A DNA stretch of 64,000 nt from NCBI RefSeq assembly GCF_002080415.1, contig NZ_CP020474.1, positions 3,609,501-3,673,500 of the forward strand, given 5' to 3'. Position 1 is the stretch's first letter. Every line of letters starts with the position of its first letter. The notes below the pieces were generated by a model that made no database searches, was not told the origin of the DNA, and saw only the letters and a list, made by a program, of their open reading frames with translations. A program made the position numbers and the translations under genes. Below are positions 8,174 through 16,204 of the stretch, in pieces. The stretch comes from Roseovarius mucosus (GTDB taxonomy: Bacteria; Pseudomonadota; Alphaproteobacteria; Rhodobacterales; Rhodobacteraceae).

Positions 8174-8826
8174 TTGCGGTCGCTCGGGTCGTTTTCGCGT
8201 ATGAAGGGGGGCGGCTGCTCGGTCACGACCGTCTCTTGACCCCATGGGATCGGGCGGTCGGCAATGCTGGCGGCATGTTCGCGGAAGCGGTCGGACGGGT
8301 CGCGCAGCCGCTGTGCCGCATCGGATTTGAAGAGCGGCTGGCGGAAGGTGAGTGGGCGCGTAGCCGAGGAAATCACCAGCTCTGTGCGAGACTGATCACC
8401 GAGTTTGGCCAAGGTCTCGGGTGCCGTCTCGAGCCGTCCTTTGATGACGCGCTGCGGGGTCCCGAGTGGCGCGCCGGTGTAGATATCGAGCGGCTGCGAC
8501 CAGACGCGCACCCGGGCCTGTGCGGCCTGATAAACCTGCAACGCCAGCTTGGCGGCATCGGTCATGGGCGGCAGGATCACGCGGTGGCGGCGCACCTCGA
8601 GGCCGATGCCTGCGCGGATTGGCGGCACCTCGATCACATTGCCCGCACCCAGAAAGAGATGGGTTTCGCCGTCGACGGTAAAGGTCTGGTGATCGTCCCC
8701 GGTCCAGAGGCCCATGGGCACGATCTCGCCCGTGACCCGGTCGCGCGGCTCGATCAGAACGAGGATATGGGCATCGGTGCCGCTGCGCTCGGCCAGCTGG
8801 TCCATTTGGGCAAGATCAAAGCTCAT
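8170..8826 (-). CDS. Minor tail protein upstream of the NlpC-like gene
   Basis: This 218-residue protein is matched in position and length by 49603-50304 of prophage B. Shared features are an N-terminal beta region, the block RVIKGRLETAP (about 122) and a C-terminal SDAAQRLRDPSDRFREHA that aligns with SDSAQRRINPADRGREYA in B. In siphophages of this type it occupies the place of lambda gpL or the GTA hub protein. It is likely a tail-tip hub subunit. It overlaps both neighbours by 4 bp, showing tight coupling. Confidence 0.7.
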   Translation of the reverse strand: MSFDLAQMDQLAERSGTDAHILVLIEPRDRVTGEIVPMGLWTGDDHQTFTVDGETHLFLGAGNVIEVPPIRAGIGLEVRRHRVILPPMTDAAKLALQVYQAAQARVRVWSQPLDIYTGAPLGTPQRVIKGRLETAPETLAKLGDQSRTELVISSATRPLTFRQPLFKSDAAQRLRDPSDRFREHAASIADRPIPWGQETVVTEQPPPFIRENDPSDRK

Positions 8827-9497
8827 ACTCCGCCCCCCAGCGTTTGCTGCCAGCTGAAGCTGCCGCCTTCGGTGCGCCGTGAGCGGCCCGGCCCCGGTTT
8901 GAAACTGAGCAGCTTTGCGCGCAGTTGCGGACGCTCAAGGATCACCGAGGCCCCGACCACCACGCCGGGGCGGATAAAGGGCGAGACCTCGAACCGGGCT
9001 GTGGCCCCGGTGCTATCCGCCGTGACTGTGGCGTTCATGATCCTGTGGACGGCGTAGCGGACGGGGCTCGCCAGATATTGAAAACCGATCTTCTGGCCCC
9101 GGCGCAGCGTGAAGTTCGGCGGCAGGCCCTGAAGGCTCAGTTCCCGATTGCCGGGGACAAGGCTCTTGATCGTGACCGGCTGTGCGGCCCAGTTGATGCC
9201 CCCCGGATAGGCAGGGTCTTGCGGCGCAAACTGGCGGCGGTCGTAGATCATGAAGGAAGCGCCCGGCTCGAGTAGGCTTTCGATCAGCGTATCTTGGGCG
9301 GCGATCACATCAGGCTCGGATTTGCCCAACACCACTTCGCCTTGCCAGAGCCGCGTGCCGCGCCGATGCACAATGACCTCGCCCCCGGCGGTGACCGAAT
9401 TGGTGCTTTCGCCGCTGAGGAAAAACGTGGCCTCCTCGATGCCCAGAAGGTCAAAGAAGGCCGAGACCGGAAGGGGCCAATCCTGTACCGCCATCAT
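8823..9497 (-). CDS. Minor tail protein, distal-tail type
   Basis: The 224-residue product follows the tape measure and precedes the hub protein, which is the usual place of the distal tail protein. Blocks such as LLEPGASFMIYDRRQFAPQDP (central) and a C-terminal region ending RRTEGGSFSWQQTLGGGV can be matched to the 222-residue protein of prophage B (GASFLVHDP, RSGRAEGAQFSFVQIVGV). It probably joins the tail tube to the tip. The assignment is by position and general similarity. Confidence 0.7.
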   Translation of the reverse strand: MMAVQDWPLPVSAFFDLLGIEEATFFLSGESTNSVTAGGEVIVHRRGTRLWQGEVVLGKSEPDVIAAQDTLIESLLEPGASFMIYDRRQFAPQDPAYPGGINWAAQPVTIKSLVPGNRELSLQGLPPNFTLRRGQKIGFQYLASPVRYAVHRIMNATVTADSTGATARFEVSPFIRPGVVVGASVILERPQLRAKLLSFKPGPGRSRRTEGGSFSWQQTLGGGV

Positions 9498-12298
9498 CCT
9501 CTCCCTAATGGATCGCGCCGGATCGCCTCGACCCGGCCCGGCAGTTGTTGCGCCGAGAAATCGTCAACCACCTCGATGGCCACGTCGCGCGCGCGCTCTT
9601 CGGCGACGACGCGGAAAAGCTCCGACGGCTCGATGCGCAGGCGCGTGACGCTATTGCTCTGCAGGCCTGCGCCGCCCGCCGTCCCGACTGCACCCCCCGC
9701 CTGCGCGGGCAGCGGCAGGCCGCCCCCGGCAAAGCCCGGGATGATCGCGCCTGCGTTCATGGCTTCGAGCAGCGCGCGATTGCGGGCTGTGGCCTCGGCC
9801 GTCATGATGAACTCCCCGGCGCTGACCAGCGCGGGGATCTTGTCGCCCCGGCCTGTGCCTGCGCCCAAGAGGAGGCCGGGGCGGGTGACGAGAGGATCGC
9901 CGCCAGCGGCGAAGCCGGGCAACCCGCCGTTTGCGAAGGACAGAAGCGAGCCGCCGGAGAAGAGACCAAAGAGATCGCCAAGCGCGCCGCCGCTGCCGCC
10001 CCCGCCGAAGATCCCGCCCAGAAGGCCGCTGCCGCCAAAGAGCCCGCCCAAAGGACCTGACCCGAGGATGAGCGCCTCCTTGGCCGCGCGCACGATCATG
10101 TCGCCGATGCCTTTCCAGACGTCCCGCAGGCTTTCGGCCTCGAGGAGCACGTCATCTACGGCGCGGCTGAATTCCTCCTTGCGCTCCAAGGCGACGCGCT
10201 CGTTTTCATGGGCCTCGACAAGGGCCTCTATCTCTTCGCGCTGTTTCGGTGTTGCGGCGGTGAGGCTCTCGCGTAGGCGGATCATCTCGCGTTGCACCGG
10301 GTCGCTTTCACGCAAGGCCTCGATCTCGCGCCGCTTGCTCTCGATCAGCCGGTCGAGCGCCTGTTGTTCGCGCAAGGTGGCATTGGTCGACGCGCCCCGC
10401 GCGCCGCTGGTGGACCGAGTGGGCCGGGCCAGTTCGTTGAGCCGGGCGGTCTCGCGCGCCAGTTCGACCACAGCGTCCCGGCGCGCGTTGAGGGCGTCGA
10501 CCGTTGGCAGATCACCGCTGGCCTCACCTCTGATGACGGCGGTTTCCCGGTCGAACCGCGCGCCCGCCAGTGCCCCCGCACGGCCCACCGGATCGTCGCG
10601 GAACTCCGCCCGGATACGGGCGTTCTCCAGTCCGACTTCGCCTTGGGACTGCAAGTCGAACATTGCGTCGACGGCTCCGCGCACTTCGGCTGAGAGCCGT
10701 GCTGCCTCGTCGGCCGCCGCGCGGATACTGCCCGACATGTCGCTCGTGGCGATCTCGAATGCAGCTTGAGCCGCCTCGCGCATGGCGTCTTTCGTCTCCA
10801 CGCTCGCGTCTGAGGCATCGGCCTCCGCAAGTGCGGCGTCGAGGGCGAACTGAGCGCGCAGGCGTGTCACGGCCGCGCTGTCCGCGCCATGCTGTGCGAT
10901 GGCCAATGCAATCGCATTCTGCTCGGTCATCGTTGAGAGCATGGCCTGCGCCGCCGCCTCGGCCTTGAGCTGCTCGCCGGTGGCTTTGGTCACCAAGTCG
11001 AGGAAGGTCAGCATTTCCTCGATCTGGCGGTTCCGCGCGGGGTCTTGGCTTTGAAGCTGGGCGACTTCGGCCAGACGTAGACGCATCTGAGCCAACGTAT
11101 CGAGCCGGGCCTTTTCAGCCTCCGAAACCTCGCCCGAGGCCTTTGCGGCGGCGCTGTAGCTTTCGATCAGCGCGTCGACGGCGGCAGCTTGTTCTTCAAC
11201 GGTGCCTTTGGCGGCCTCCTCTAGGGCGGCAAAATCGTTGAGAACGTCCTGGACAAGTTGACGGCTCCCGGCGCGCATCCGCCCAAAGAGGCCGCTGAGG
11301 TCAAGCTCGGACGCCAAGGTGGAAAGTGCCTGCCCTTCGGCCACGTCGAGCCCGCCGTCGACAGATTGCGGCAGGAGCTCGCGGTTGCGGTTGACGCGCC
11401 CAAAGTCGACGCCGGTCTCGCCCAGAAAGCTTCCAATATTGTCGCGCGTTTCACGGGCGACGGCACGCTTTTCAGCCTCGACGATCCGGTCAAGCAGATC
11501 TTGGGCGCGCTCGACGAAGCCTTCACCAAAGCGCTCGGCCAGTTCGAGCCGGGTGCCGGAGGCCTCGGCGATCTTGTCCTTCAGGCTGTCGATCCGGGTC
11601 TCCAGCGCCTCGACCGTATCTGCGAATGTCTCGCCCTCTTCAGAGGCGGACATGAACCAATTGACCACGGTCGCCGTCGCCGCCAATGCGGCGATGGTGA
11701 TCAGGTTGATCGGGCTCAGCATCGACAGGACCGCGCCCCCCAAGGCCCGGAACGCGCCCGCCGCTCCGAGCGGACCGATGACTTGGGTGATCTGGGTGCC
11801 CTGTTGAATGGCCAGCGTCAGCGGGTTTTGCCCCGCCGCCAGCATGACGAACACGTCATTGCCTTGTGCGACGAGGTTGCCCATCGAGCCTGCGGCGAGG
11901 CGATTGGCACCTGCCAATTGCTGGGCCGCCATCGTGCTGCGGGCAAAATCCGCGTTCAGGCTGTCTAGGGCGGCGTCATATTGCCGCGAGGTAAGCGCGC
12001 CGACCCTTTGAGCTGCATTTAGTTGTTCGAGCGCCGTTTCGTACCGTTTACTCGCCGCGAACAGTGGGTCGAACTGCGCGCGCAGCCGATCCTGTTCTTG
12101 GGCCAGCACATTCATGCTCTCTTCGGCGGATTTTGTCGTGCGCGCCACGATGTCCATGCCGCGCCCGATACCGACACCTTCAACTCCAAGCGCCCGAAGA
12201 TCCCTTGCCGCGCCGAGCGACGCCACGGCCAAGCTCCGCATCTGCGCCTTGGCCTGTTCGGTATCCATCAGGATTTCGCCCTGGACACGCAACGTCAT
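9494..12298 (-). CDS. Tail length tape measure protein
   Basis: The 934-residue protein has the tape-measure signature GNLVAQGNDVFVMLAAGQNP and AIQQGTQITQVIGPLGAAGA (about residues 135-180), followed by a hydrophobic segment (LSPINLITIAALAATATVVN) and a very long helical, coiled-coil region to about residue 750. The C-terminus is glycine-rich (GLFGGSGLLGGIFGGGGSGG) and ends in a region shared with prophage B. It sets the tail length and helps DNA entry. It starts next to the stop of the frameshifted chaperone extension. The prophage B homologue is 55 residues shorter and differs mainly near the N-terminus. Confidence 0.92.
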   Translation of the reverse strand: MTLRVQGEILMDTEQAKAQMRSLAVASLGAARDLRALGVEGVGIGRGMDIVARTTKSAEESMNVLAQEQDRLRAQFDPLFAASKRYETALEQLNAAQRVGALTSRQYDAALDSLNADFARSTMAAQQLAGANRLAAGSMGNLVAQGNDVFVMLAAGQNPLTLAIQQGTQITQVIGPLGAAGAFRALGGAVLSMLSPINLITIAALAATATVVNWFMSASEEGETFADTVEALETRIDSLKDKIAEASGTRLELAERFGEGFVERAQDLLDRIVEAEKRAVARETRDNIGSFLGETGVDFGRVNRNRELLPQSVDGGLDVAEGQALSTLASELDLSGLFGRMRAGSRQLVQDVLNDFAALEEAAKGTVEEQAAAVDALIESYSAAAKASGEVSEAEKARLDTLAQMRLRLAEVAQLQSQDPARNRQIEEMLTFLDLVTKATGEQLKAEAAAQAMLSTMTEQNAIALAIAQHGADSAAVTRLRAQFALDAALAEADASDASVETKDAMREAAQAAFEIATSDMSGSIRAAADEAARLSAEVRGAVDAMFDLQSQGEVGLENARIRAEFRDDPVGRAGALAGARFDRETAVIRGEASGDLPTVDALNARRDAVVELARETARLNELARPTRSTSGARGASTNATLREQQALDRLIESKRREIEALRESDPVQREMIRLRESLTAATPKQREEIEALVEAHENERVALERKEEFSRAVDDVLLEAESLRDVWKGIGDMIVRAAKEALILGSGPLGGLFGGSGLLGGIFGGGGSGGALGDLFGLFSGGSLLSFANGGLPGFAAGGDPLVTRPGLLLGAGTGRGDKIPALVSAGEFIMTAEATARNRALLEAMNAGAIIPGFAGGGLPLPAQAGGAVGTAGGAGLQSNSVTRLRIEPSELFRVVAEERARDVAIEVVDDFSAQQLPGRVEAIRRDPLGRG

Positions 12299-12299
12299 C

Positions 12300-12656
12300 T
12301 CAGCTCTCCCGCATCGCGGCCACGGCCGCGCCTTCGATCACCTGCACCTCGGCCCAAAGTGCGGGCGTGACCTTGATCCCGCTCATGCGCAGGCCCGCCC
12401 GCGCGGCCGTGTAGTCAAGGCCCACCACGCGGAAGCCCGCGAGCCCGGCCGAGACGGTGCGCCATTGATTGCAGACCGCGAGAAAGGCGCGCAGCGCCGG
12501 GACATTCTGCGGCCAGACACCAGAGCCGGAGCCGGACGGATCACGATTGAGCTGGCCCGGGTCGATCCCCCAGAAGGCTGCCTCGTCATCATGGTCGCGC
12601 CCCTCGTCATCCTCGATCAGGTCGCCGCGCGCCCATGCCCGCCCGGCCCATTTCAG
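12300..12656 (-). CDS. DUF1799-like T extension of the tail chaperone, reached by -1 frameshift
   Basis: In the -1 frame after the G-like chaperone lies an open frame of about 118 codons with no usable ATG at its beginning. Its product includes VWPQNVPALRAFLAVCNQWR and VVGLDYTAARAGLRMSGI, the pattern of DUF1799 tail chaperones, and it stops beside the tape-measure ATG. It is therefore expected as a G-T fusion. In lambda the T part binds the tape measure and recruits tail-tube subunits. The prophage B copy (53615-53971) is nearly identical. Confidence 0.75.
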   Translation of the reverse strand: MKWAGRAWARGDLIEDDEGRDHDDEAAFWGIDPGQLNRDPSGSGSGVWPQNVPALRAFLAVCNQWRTVSAGLAGFRVVGLDYTAARAGLRMSGIKVTPALWAEVQVIEGAAVAAMRES

Positions 12657-12982
12657 TTTTTTACCCGTTTCCCCATCAGCGCTGCGTAATAGGCGTTGAT
12701 CATCGCCACGCGGACGTAAGCCAGACCAATCAGCCGGTCGCGCAGCGCGTGGCTGTATGGCAGCGCGACACCTTTCTCGTCCTCGACGTCGTCAAAGCCC
12801 ACCACGGCCGCCGCCAGAAACTCCCGCTCGCCGCGCGAGGTGCGCATGTCGAAGGCCTCAATCTCCTCGTCGGGCAGCACGCGGAATGTGACCTGCATGT
12901 CTTGCAGCTCGTGGCCGCCGTTGGCGGGCACCTTGATCTCGACGCGGTGGGTGAAGGTCGGGGTCTGGTCGATCTTGAACAT
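12653..12982 (-). CDS. Tail assembly chaperone, G-like
   Basis: The 109-residue product is placed between tail tube and tape measure and ends at MGKRVKN-stop, just after a slippery heptamer. It is acidic and helical, with the segment RGEREFLAAAVVGFDDVEDE mid-protein. In lambda-type systems this G protein and its frameshifted GT form bind the tape measure during tail assembly. A 30-bp copy of the tandem repeat lies 14 bases upstream of its start codon, in both prophages. The start is fixed by conservation with prophage B. Confidence 0.8.
   Translation of the reverse strand: MFKIDQTPTFTHRVEIKVPANGGHELQDMQVTFRVLPDEEIEAFDMRTSRGEREFLAAAVVGFDDVEDEKGVALPYSHALRDRLIGLAYVRVAMINAYYAALMGKRVKN
12656..12662 (-). 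other. Slippery heptamer A AAA AAC for -1 frameshift
   Basis: The minus-strand codons GTA AAA AAC precede the TGA of the chaperone, so A-AAA-AAC is in the correct register for tandem slippage by -1. Reading then enters the DUF1799-like frame. The heptamer and the stop directly behind it are unchanged in prophage B (53971-53977). Confidence 0.75.
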
Positions 12983-12995
12983 GGGGGGAACTCTC

Positions 12996-13025
12996 TTTCA
13001 AAGGGGCGTTGAAGGGGGCGTTGAA
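12996..13025 (-). repeat. Internal tandem repeat before the tail chaperone
   Basis: On the minus strand this reads TTCAACGCCCCC-TTCAACGCCCC-TTTGAAA, two and a half units of the 12-bp repeat found at the phage right ends. It ends 14 nt upstream of the chaperone ATG, so it is in the 5' untranslated region. Prophage B has it at 54312-54341 with the same spacing. Confidence 0.6.
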
Positions 13026-13030
13026 CCGTC

Positions 13031-13966
13031 TCAGGTGAGCGTCATCGTCCACTGGTCGGCGGCGGTAGCGGTGGTGGGCAAGGGCACGAGGCGCAGCGGC
13101 CATTCCTTGCGGCCCTGTCCGTCCTCCAGCCCCTCTGGGCGCTGCATCTGGGCGCGCGGGGCCGCGATATTGACGATGTTCCCGGCCGTTTTGCCGTGCT
13201 CGATCTCGACCGCGACCTTCTCTTGGGTGGCGGCCATGGTGAACGGGTTGAAGGTGGCCAGCGCCACCGCGCGCACCCGCGCCTCGATGGTGTTTTCATG
13301 CCCGTCGAGCAGCACTTCCTCCTCGCCGATCAGGAACTGCGCCTCGATGCGGTTGGCGAGGGAGAGCTTGAAGTTGCGCATCACGAGCGGGGTCGCATCA
13401 ATCGTGAAGACGGGCGTGTTGGCATCCGAGGCCGCGAGCGGGTCGGGAATGCCGGTGAAATCCGCCGTGGGCACCGCCACGTCGGCCGGGGCCACATAGA
13501 GCGCGGTGAACTCGAATTCGATATAGGGAATGCCCGAGGCCGAGACGTCAAAGGCGGCGGTACCGCGCACGCCCACCATGGCGTAGAGCGTGCCGTCGAT
13601 ATTGAGATGCAGCGTCACGCTCTCGAGGTTCGAATAGACCCGGTTGTAAACCACGGAGGTGCCCACGGTCACGGTCTCGGCGCAGCCACAGGCGCGCAGG
13701 AGGCGGCCCCAGCGGGGCGCTGTCCCGGCGGTACCGGAGCCTGCCAGCTCGACCTTGAACGAGATGGTGCGGTGCAGATCGACCGGGATCGTGCCCGTTG
13801 GGCCGCCGTGCGGCGTGTCGAGATTGCGGTCGAGGTCTTGACCCTGCATCGGCGACAGGCGCACATCGGTGGCGAGGATCGCATCGCCTCCCGTGGGGGC
13901 AGCGTCGGTGCCATAGGTGGTCTCGAGCTTTGCGAGCAGGACCTTGCGTCTCCAGAGGCGGCTCAT
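13031..13966 (-). CDS. Major tail tube protein
   Basis: The 311-residue protein begins MSRLWRRKVLLAKLETTYGT, a start common to tail tube proteins of Mu-like siphophages, and is beta-rich through the centre (for example DLHRTISFKVELAGSGTAG near residue 62). It lies upstream of the G/GT chaperones and tape measure, which is the standard position. The copy in prophage B has the same length and is nearly identical. It polymerises around the tape measure to form the tail tube. The start overlaps the small upstream gene as ATGA. Confidence 0.88.
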   Translation of the reverse strand: MSRLWRRKVLLAKLETTYGTDAAPTGGDAILATDVRLSPMQGQDLDRNLDTPHGGPTGTIPVDLHRTISFKVELAGSGTAGTAPRWGRLLRACGCAETVTVGTSVVYNRVYSNLESVTLHLNIDGTLYAMVGVRGTAAFDVSASGIPYIEFEFTALYVAPADVAVPTADFTGIPDPLAASDANTPVFTIDATPLVMRNFKLSLANRIEAQFLIGEEEVLLDGHENTIEARVRAVALATFNPFTMAATQEKVAVEIEHGKTAGNIVNIAAPRAQMQRPEGLEDGQGRKEWPLRLVPLPTTATAADQWTMTLT

Positions 13967-14082
13967 TTATCAGCGTCCTTCTTTTCGGGTTTCGGCGCGG
14001 GCGCAGGCTTGGTCCCTGCGGGTTTGAGCGCGCCCTTGTCGTCGCGGGTGTAGGACCCGCCGGAGGTGGGGAGATTGGTCAT
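13963..14082 (-). CDS. Small basic protein upstream of the tail tube
   Basis: This 39-residue protein starts MTNLPTSGGSYTRDDKGALK and ends in a Lys-, Pro- and Ala-rich tail. Its ATG overlaps the preceding stop and its TGA overlaps the tail tube ATG, so it fills the gap exactly. Prophage B has a 35-residue version (55279-55386) with the first twenty residues unchanged and a shorter tail. The strict conservation and coupling show that it is translated. The role is unknown; it may be a tail joining or scaffold peptide. Confidence 0.7.
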   Translation of the reverse strand: MTNLPTSGGSYTRDDKGALKPAGTKPAPAPKPEKKDADK

Positions 14083-14513
14083 GAGAAGATCCTCAGTTGA
14101 TCGTCGATGGAGAAATCGAGCTGATAGGCGAGCACACCGGCCCCGCTGGACATGAGTTGACCACGCTCGAACCGGAAGACGCCGACCTCGTCGCCCGGTG
14201 CCCAGCCCGCCAAGGCGCGCACCACGCGCATCAGGAACTGGTCGATCTTGTCGAGGGAGGCGGCCCCGGTGCGGTCAAAGCTCTGCGCGAAGATAACCAC
14301 GCTGGTGCGGTGGGTCAGCATCTGGCTGAACACGCCTGACGCAGCATCCGGGCGGCTGCCCTGAATGCCAGAGGGAAAGACGTAAGCCGCGACCGACTGC
14401 GCGGGCAGCTTCTTGGAGCGGATCAGATCGACAAAGGCGCGCCCACCGTCGATCCGGCCGCCAAGCTCGGGCACCTCAGATGCGAGGCGGGTCATGACAT
14501 CGGTGATGGTCAT
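14079..14513 (-). CDS. Tail terminator-like protein
   Basis: The 144-residue protein lies between the virion morphogenesis protein and the tail tube, the site of tail completion/terminator proteins (lambda gpU type, Mu gp37 region). The pattern of an N-terminal helix, PELGGRIDGGRAFVDLIRSKK and a beta-rich C-terminus (FRFERGQLMSSGAGVLAYQL) fits that fold. It is nearly identical in prophage B. It probably caps the tail at the head-proximal end. Confidence 0.7.
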   Translation of the reverse strand: MTITDVMTRLASEVPELGGRIDGGRAFVDLIRSKKLPAQSVAAYVFPSGIQGSRPDAASGVFSQMLTHRTSVVIFAQSFDRTGAASLDKIDQFLMRVVRALAGWAPGDEVGVFRFERGQLMSSGAGVLAYQLDFSIDDQLRIFS

Positions 14514-15013
14514 GCAAAGACCTCGCGCAGATAGGCCTCGACCGTGTCCACGATGTCGGTCTCGTCCTTGTCGTCAAAGCCGAGGAATGGCCGGGCTGGG
14601 ATTTCGACCTGGTCGACCATGATGAATTGACCATTGGGCAGGGTGAAGGCGAGTTTGGCCGTGGCGTCATCGCCTGCGGCCTTGGGCTCGATGAACGCGC
14701 CGAACTGATGGGTGGGCGCGTAGGGCACGTTGGTGCCGATGCGCGCGGACTGGCTGTCGGCCTCAGTCACGATGCTGTCGCGCAGCCGTGTGCTGTCGAC
14801 CAGCGTCTTGCCGCCGAACTCCCGCGCGCGGTGCGAGATGGGCCACGCGATGCCGCCCGGTCCTTCACCCTTCTCGAACCGCTCCGAGACGGAAGTTTCC
14901 AGAACCGTCCCGATGTTCTGCATCAAAGGGGTGAGGTCGGACAACTGACGCAGCCCATTGGCGATGGCGTTGTCAAAGTCGAGACTGTCGAGGCTGACGG
15001 TGAGGGTGACCAT
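14510..15013 (-). CDS. Virion morphogenesis protein, Mu gpG-like
   Basis: The 167-residue product contains FEKGEGPGGIAWPISHRARE and LVDSTRLRDSIV followed by VPYAPTHQFG, the characteristic pattern of the phage virion morphogenesis family (Mu gpG, tail completion). I place the start at the ATG at 15013, because the longer reading frame only runs antisense-like through the upstream DUF1320 gene and because prophage B keeps the same start. It probably completes the neck or the tail attachment. Confidence 0.82.
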   Translation of the reverse strand: MVTLTVSLDSLDFDNAIANGLRQLSDLTPLMQNIGTVLETSVSERFEKGEGPGGIAWPISHRAREFGGKTLVDSTRLRDSIVTEADSQSARIGTNVPYAPTHQFGAFIEPKAAGDDATAKLAFTLPNGQFIMVDQVEIPARPFLGFDDKDETDIVDTVEAYLREVFA

Positions 15014-15014
15014 C

Positions 15015-15440
15015 TCAGAACCCCTTGAGGCTGTCGCGGCTGAAGGTGCCCGCTGGAGCGCTGATCTGCGGAAGCTGGGGATTGCCTCGGCCGGTGTCCT
15101 CGGGCGTCTCGTCGCCAAGCGAGGCCTCGCCCTTGCGCACTTGGCGCAAAAAGGCGACGGCGGCGTCATGGCCGTCTTTCGCCCCGTCAAAGGTGGCCGC
15201 TCGCGCGCCCAGAAGCCGATACCAGGCAATCGCGGCGGCATGCACGGTGAGTGCACGCGGCGGGTTGGCCGCAGTGTATAGCCCCGCGACATAGCTCTCG
15301 ACCAGGGCCACGGCATCGTCGACGGCTACTTGTAAAACGGCATTGTCGACGACGCCCGGCGTGCCATCGCGGGCGGTGATCTCGGCCAAAAAGCCCTCGC
15401 CGTAGCGGTCGATCATATCTTGTGGTGTGAGGTAAGGCAT
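15015..15440 (-). CDS. DUF1320 head-tail protein, Mu gp36-like
   Basis: The 141-residue protein starts MPYLTPQDMIDRYGEGFLAE, typical of DUF1320 (Mu gp36) connector proteins, and has the usual central block AVALVESYVAGLYTAA and C-terminal acidic tail. The ATG at 15440 overlaps the stop of the upstream Acb2-like gene as TGATG. The prophage B homologue has the same length. It likely forms part of the head-tail junction. Confidence 0.85.
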   Translation of the reverse strand: MPYLTPQDMIDRYGEGFLAEITARDGTPGVVDNAVLQVAVDDAVALVESYVAGLYTAANPPRALTVHAAAIAWYRLLGARAATFDGAKDGHDAAVAFLRQVRKGEASLGDETPEDTGRGNPQLPQISAPAGTFSRDSLKGF

Positions 15441-15667
15441 CAGCGTGTCAGCCCCTTGACGGCCCACATGACAGCCTCTTCGATCTTGGTGCGCGCAAGC
15501 GCGAACTCGCGCCCCTGCTCGCATGAAATCTCGGTAAGAAACGCATCCCCGATATCCTTGACGGCTGAGACCCGGCACGCCTCGGCGTCGTTCAAGGTGC
15601 GGGGGATATGGCGCACGGGGCTGTTCGCGACCCGGGCGTCATCAGTGCTTTTGAACGTCTCTGACAT
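15440..15667 (-). CDS. Acb2/Tad1-type cyclic-nucleotide sponge (anti-CBASS/anti-Thoeris candidate)
   Basis: This 75-residue helical protein has the pattern of the Acb2/Tad1 hairpin family: a basic N-terminal segment, RTLNDAEACRVSAVKDIG, then a helix ending ALARTKIEEAVMWAVKGLTR. The block TKIEEAVMWAVK is the hallmark of the family. Known members form oligomers that bind cyclic di- and trinucleotides or gcADPR and so silence CBASS or Thoeris defence. It is inserted upstream of DUF1320 and coupled to it by TGATG; prophage B has no gene here. Family membership is from memory of the motif; ligand specificity cannot be judged. Confidence 0.72.
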   Translation of the reverse strand: MSETFKSTDDARVANSPVRHIPRTLNDAEACRVSAVKDIGDAFLTEISCEQGREFALARTKIEEAVMWAVKGLTR

Positions 15668-15847
15668 GGGATGCGCCTCCGGCTCAGGGTGTTTCGGTGC
15701 CGGTCTCTCCCGGCTGTCACGTCCATTTCTCAGACGTTGCAGGCTCCAACTCGCGTGGGCCGCGCCTACTCGGATCGCCTCCGGCGGGGTCTGGTTGTCG
15801 CCCGATGTGCCCGTGAGGTTCGCGATTGATCCTTTCGCTCTGGAATT

Positions 15848-16204
15848 TCAGGAAGCCGCGCCTGCGGCGGCCTGCATCTCGGCCCAGACAGTGTCCCGCA
15901 CGGCGGCGGTGATCTGGTCGGCAAGGCCGGGGAGCGCGTCTTGCAGCGCCTTGACCTTGGGCTTGCCGCCTTTGTCGAAGGCGTCGCCCGGCAGGGCGTT
16001 GATGGCATTGGTCAAGGCCACGCGCAGCGCGTCGTCGAGGACAGGCGGCGGCGCGGTGTCGGCCCCGCCGTCGGTCTCTTCGATTGCGCCCAAGGCCAGA
16101 AGGCGCGCGATCTGCGCCGCGCTGCCGATCTCTTGCGCGGGGTGGGTCGATCCCGCCTCAAGCCGCGAGGCCGCGATCACAGTGCGTTTGATGAGATAGC
16201 TCAT
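15848..16204 (-). CDS. Conserved protein downstream of the capsid, FluMu-type
   Basis: The 118-residue protein begins MSYLIKRTVIAASRLEAGST and has an alanine-rich helical C-terminal half that ends WAEMQAAAGA. It follows the major capsid gene with a 4-bp overlap. Mu-like phages often carry a small protein with a FluMu-type N-terminal domain here. It could be a capsid accessory or join the capsid to the connector. The prophage B copy has equal length. A 180-bp noncoding stretch separates it from the Acb2-like gene, and I see no gene in it. Confidence 0.65.
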   Translation of the reverse strand: MSYLIKRTVIAASRLEAGSTHPAQEIGSAAQIARLLALGAIEETDGGADTAPPPVLDDALRVALTNAINALPGDAFDKGGKPKVKALQDALPGLADQITAAVRDTVWAEMQAAAGAAS

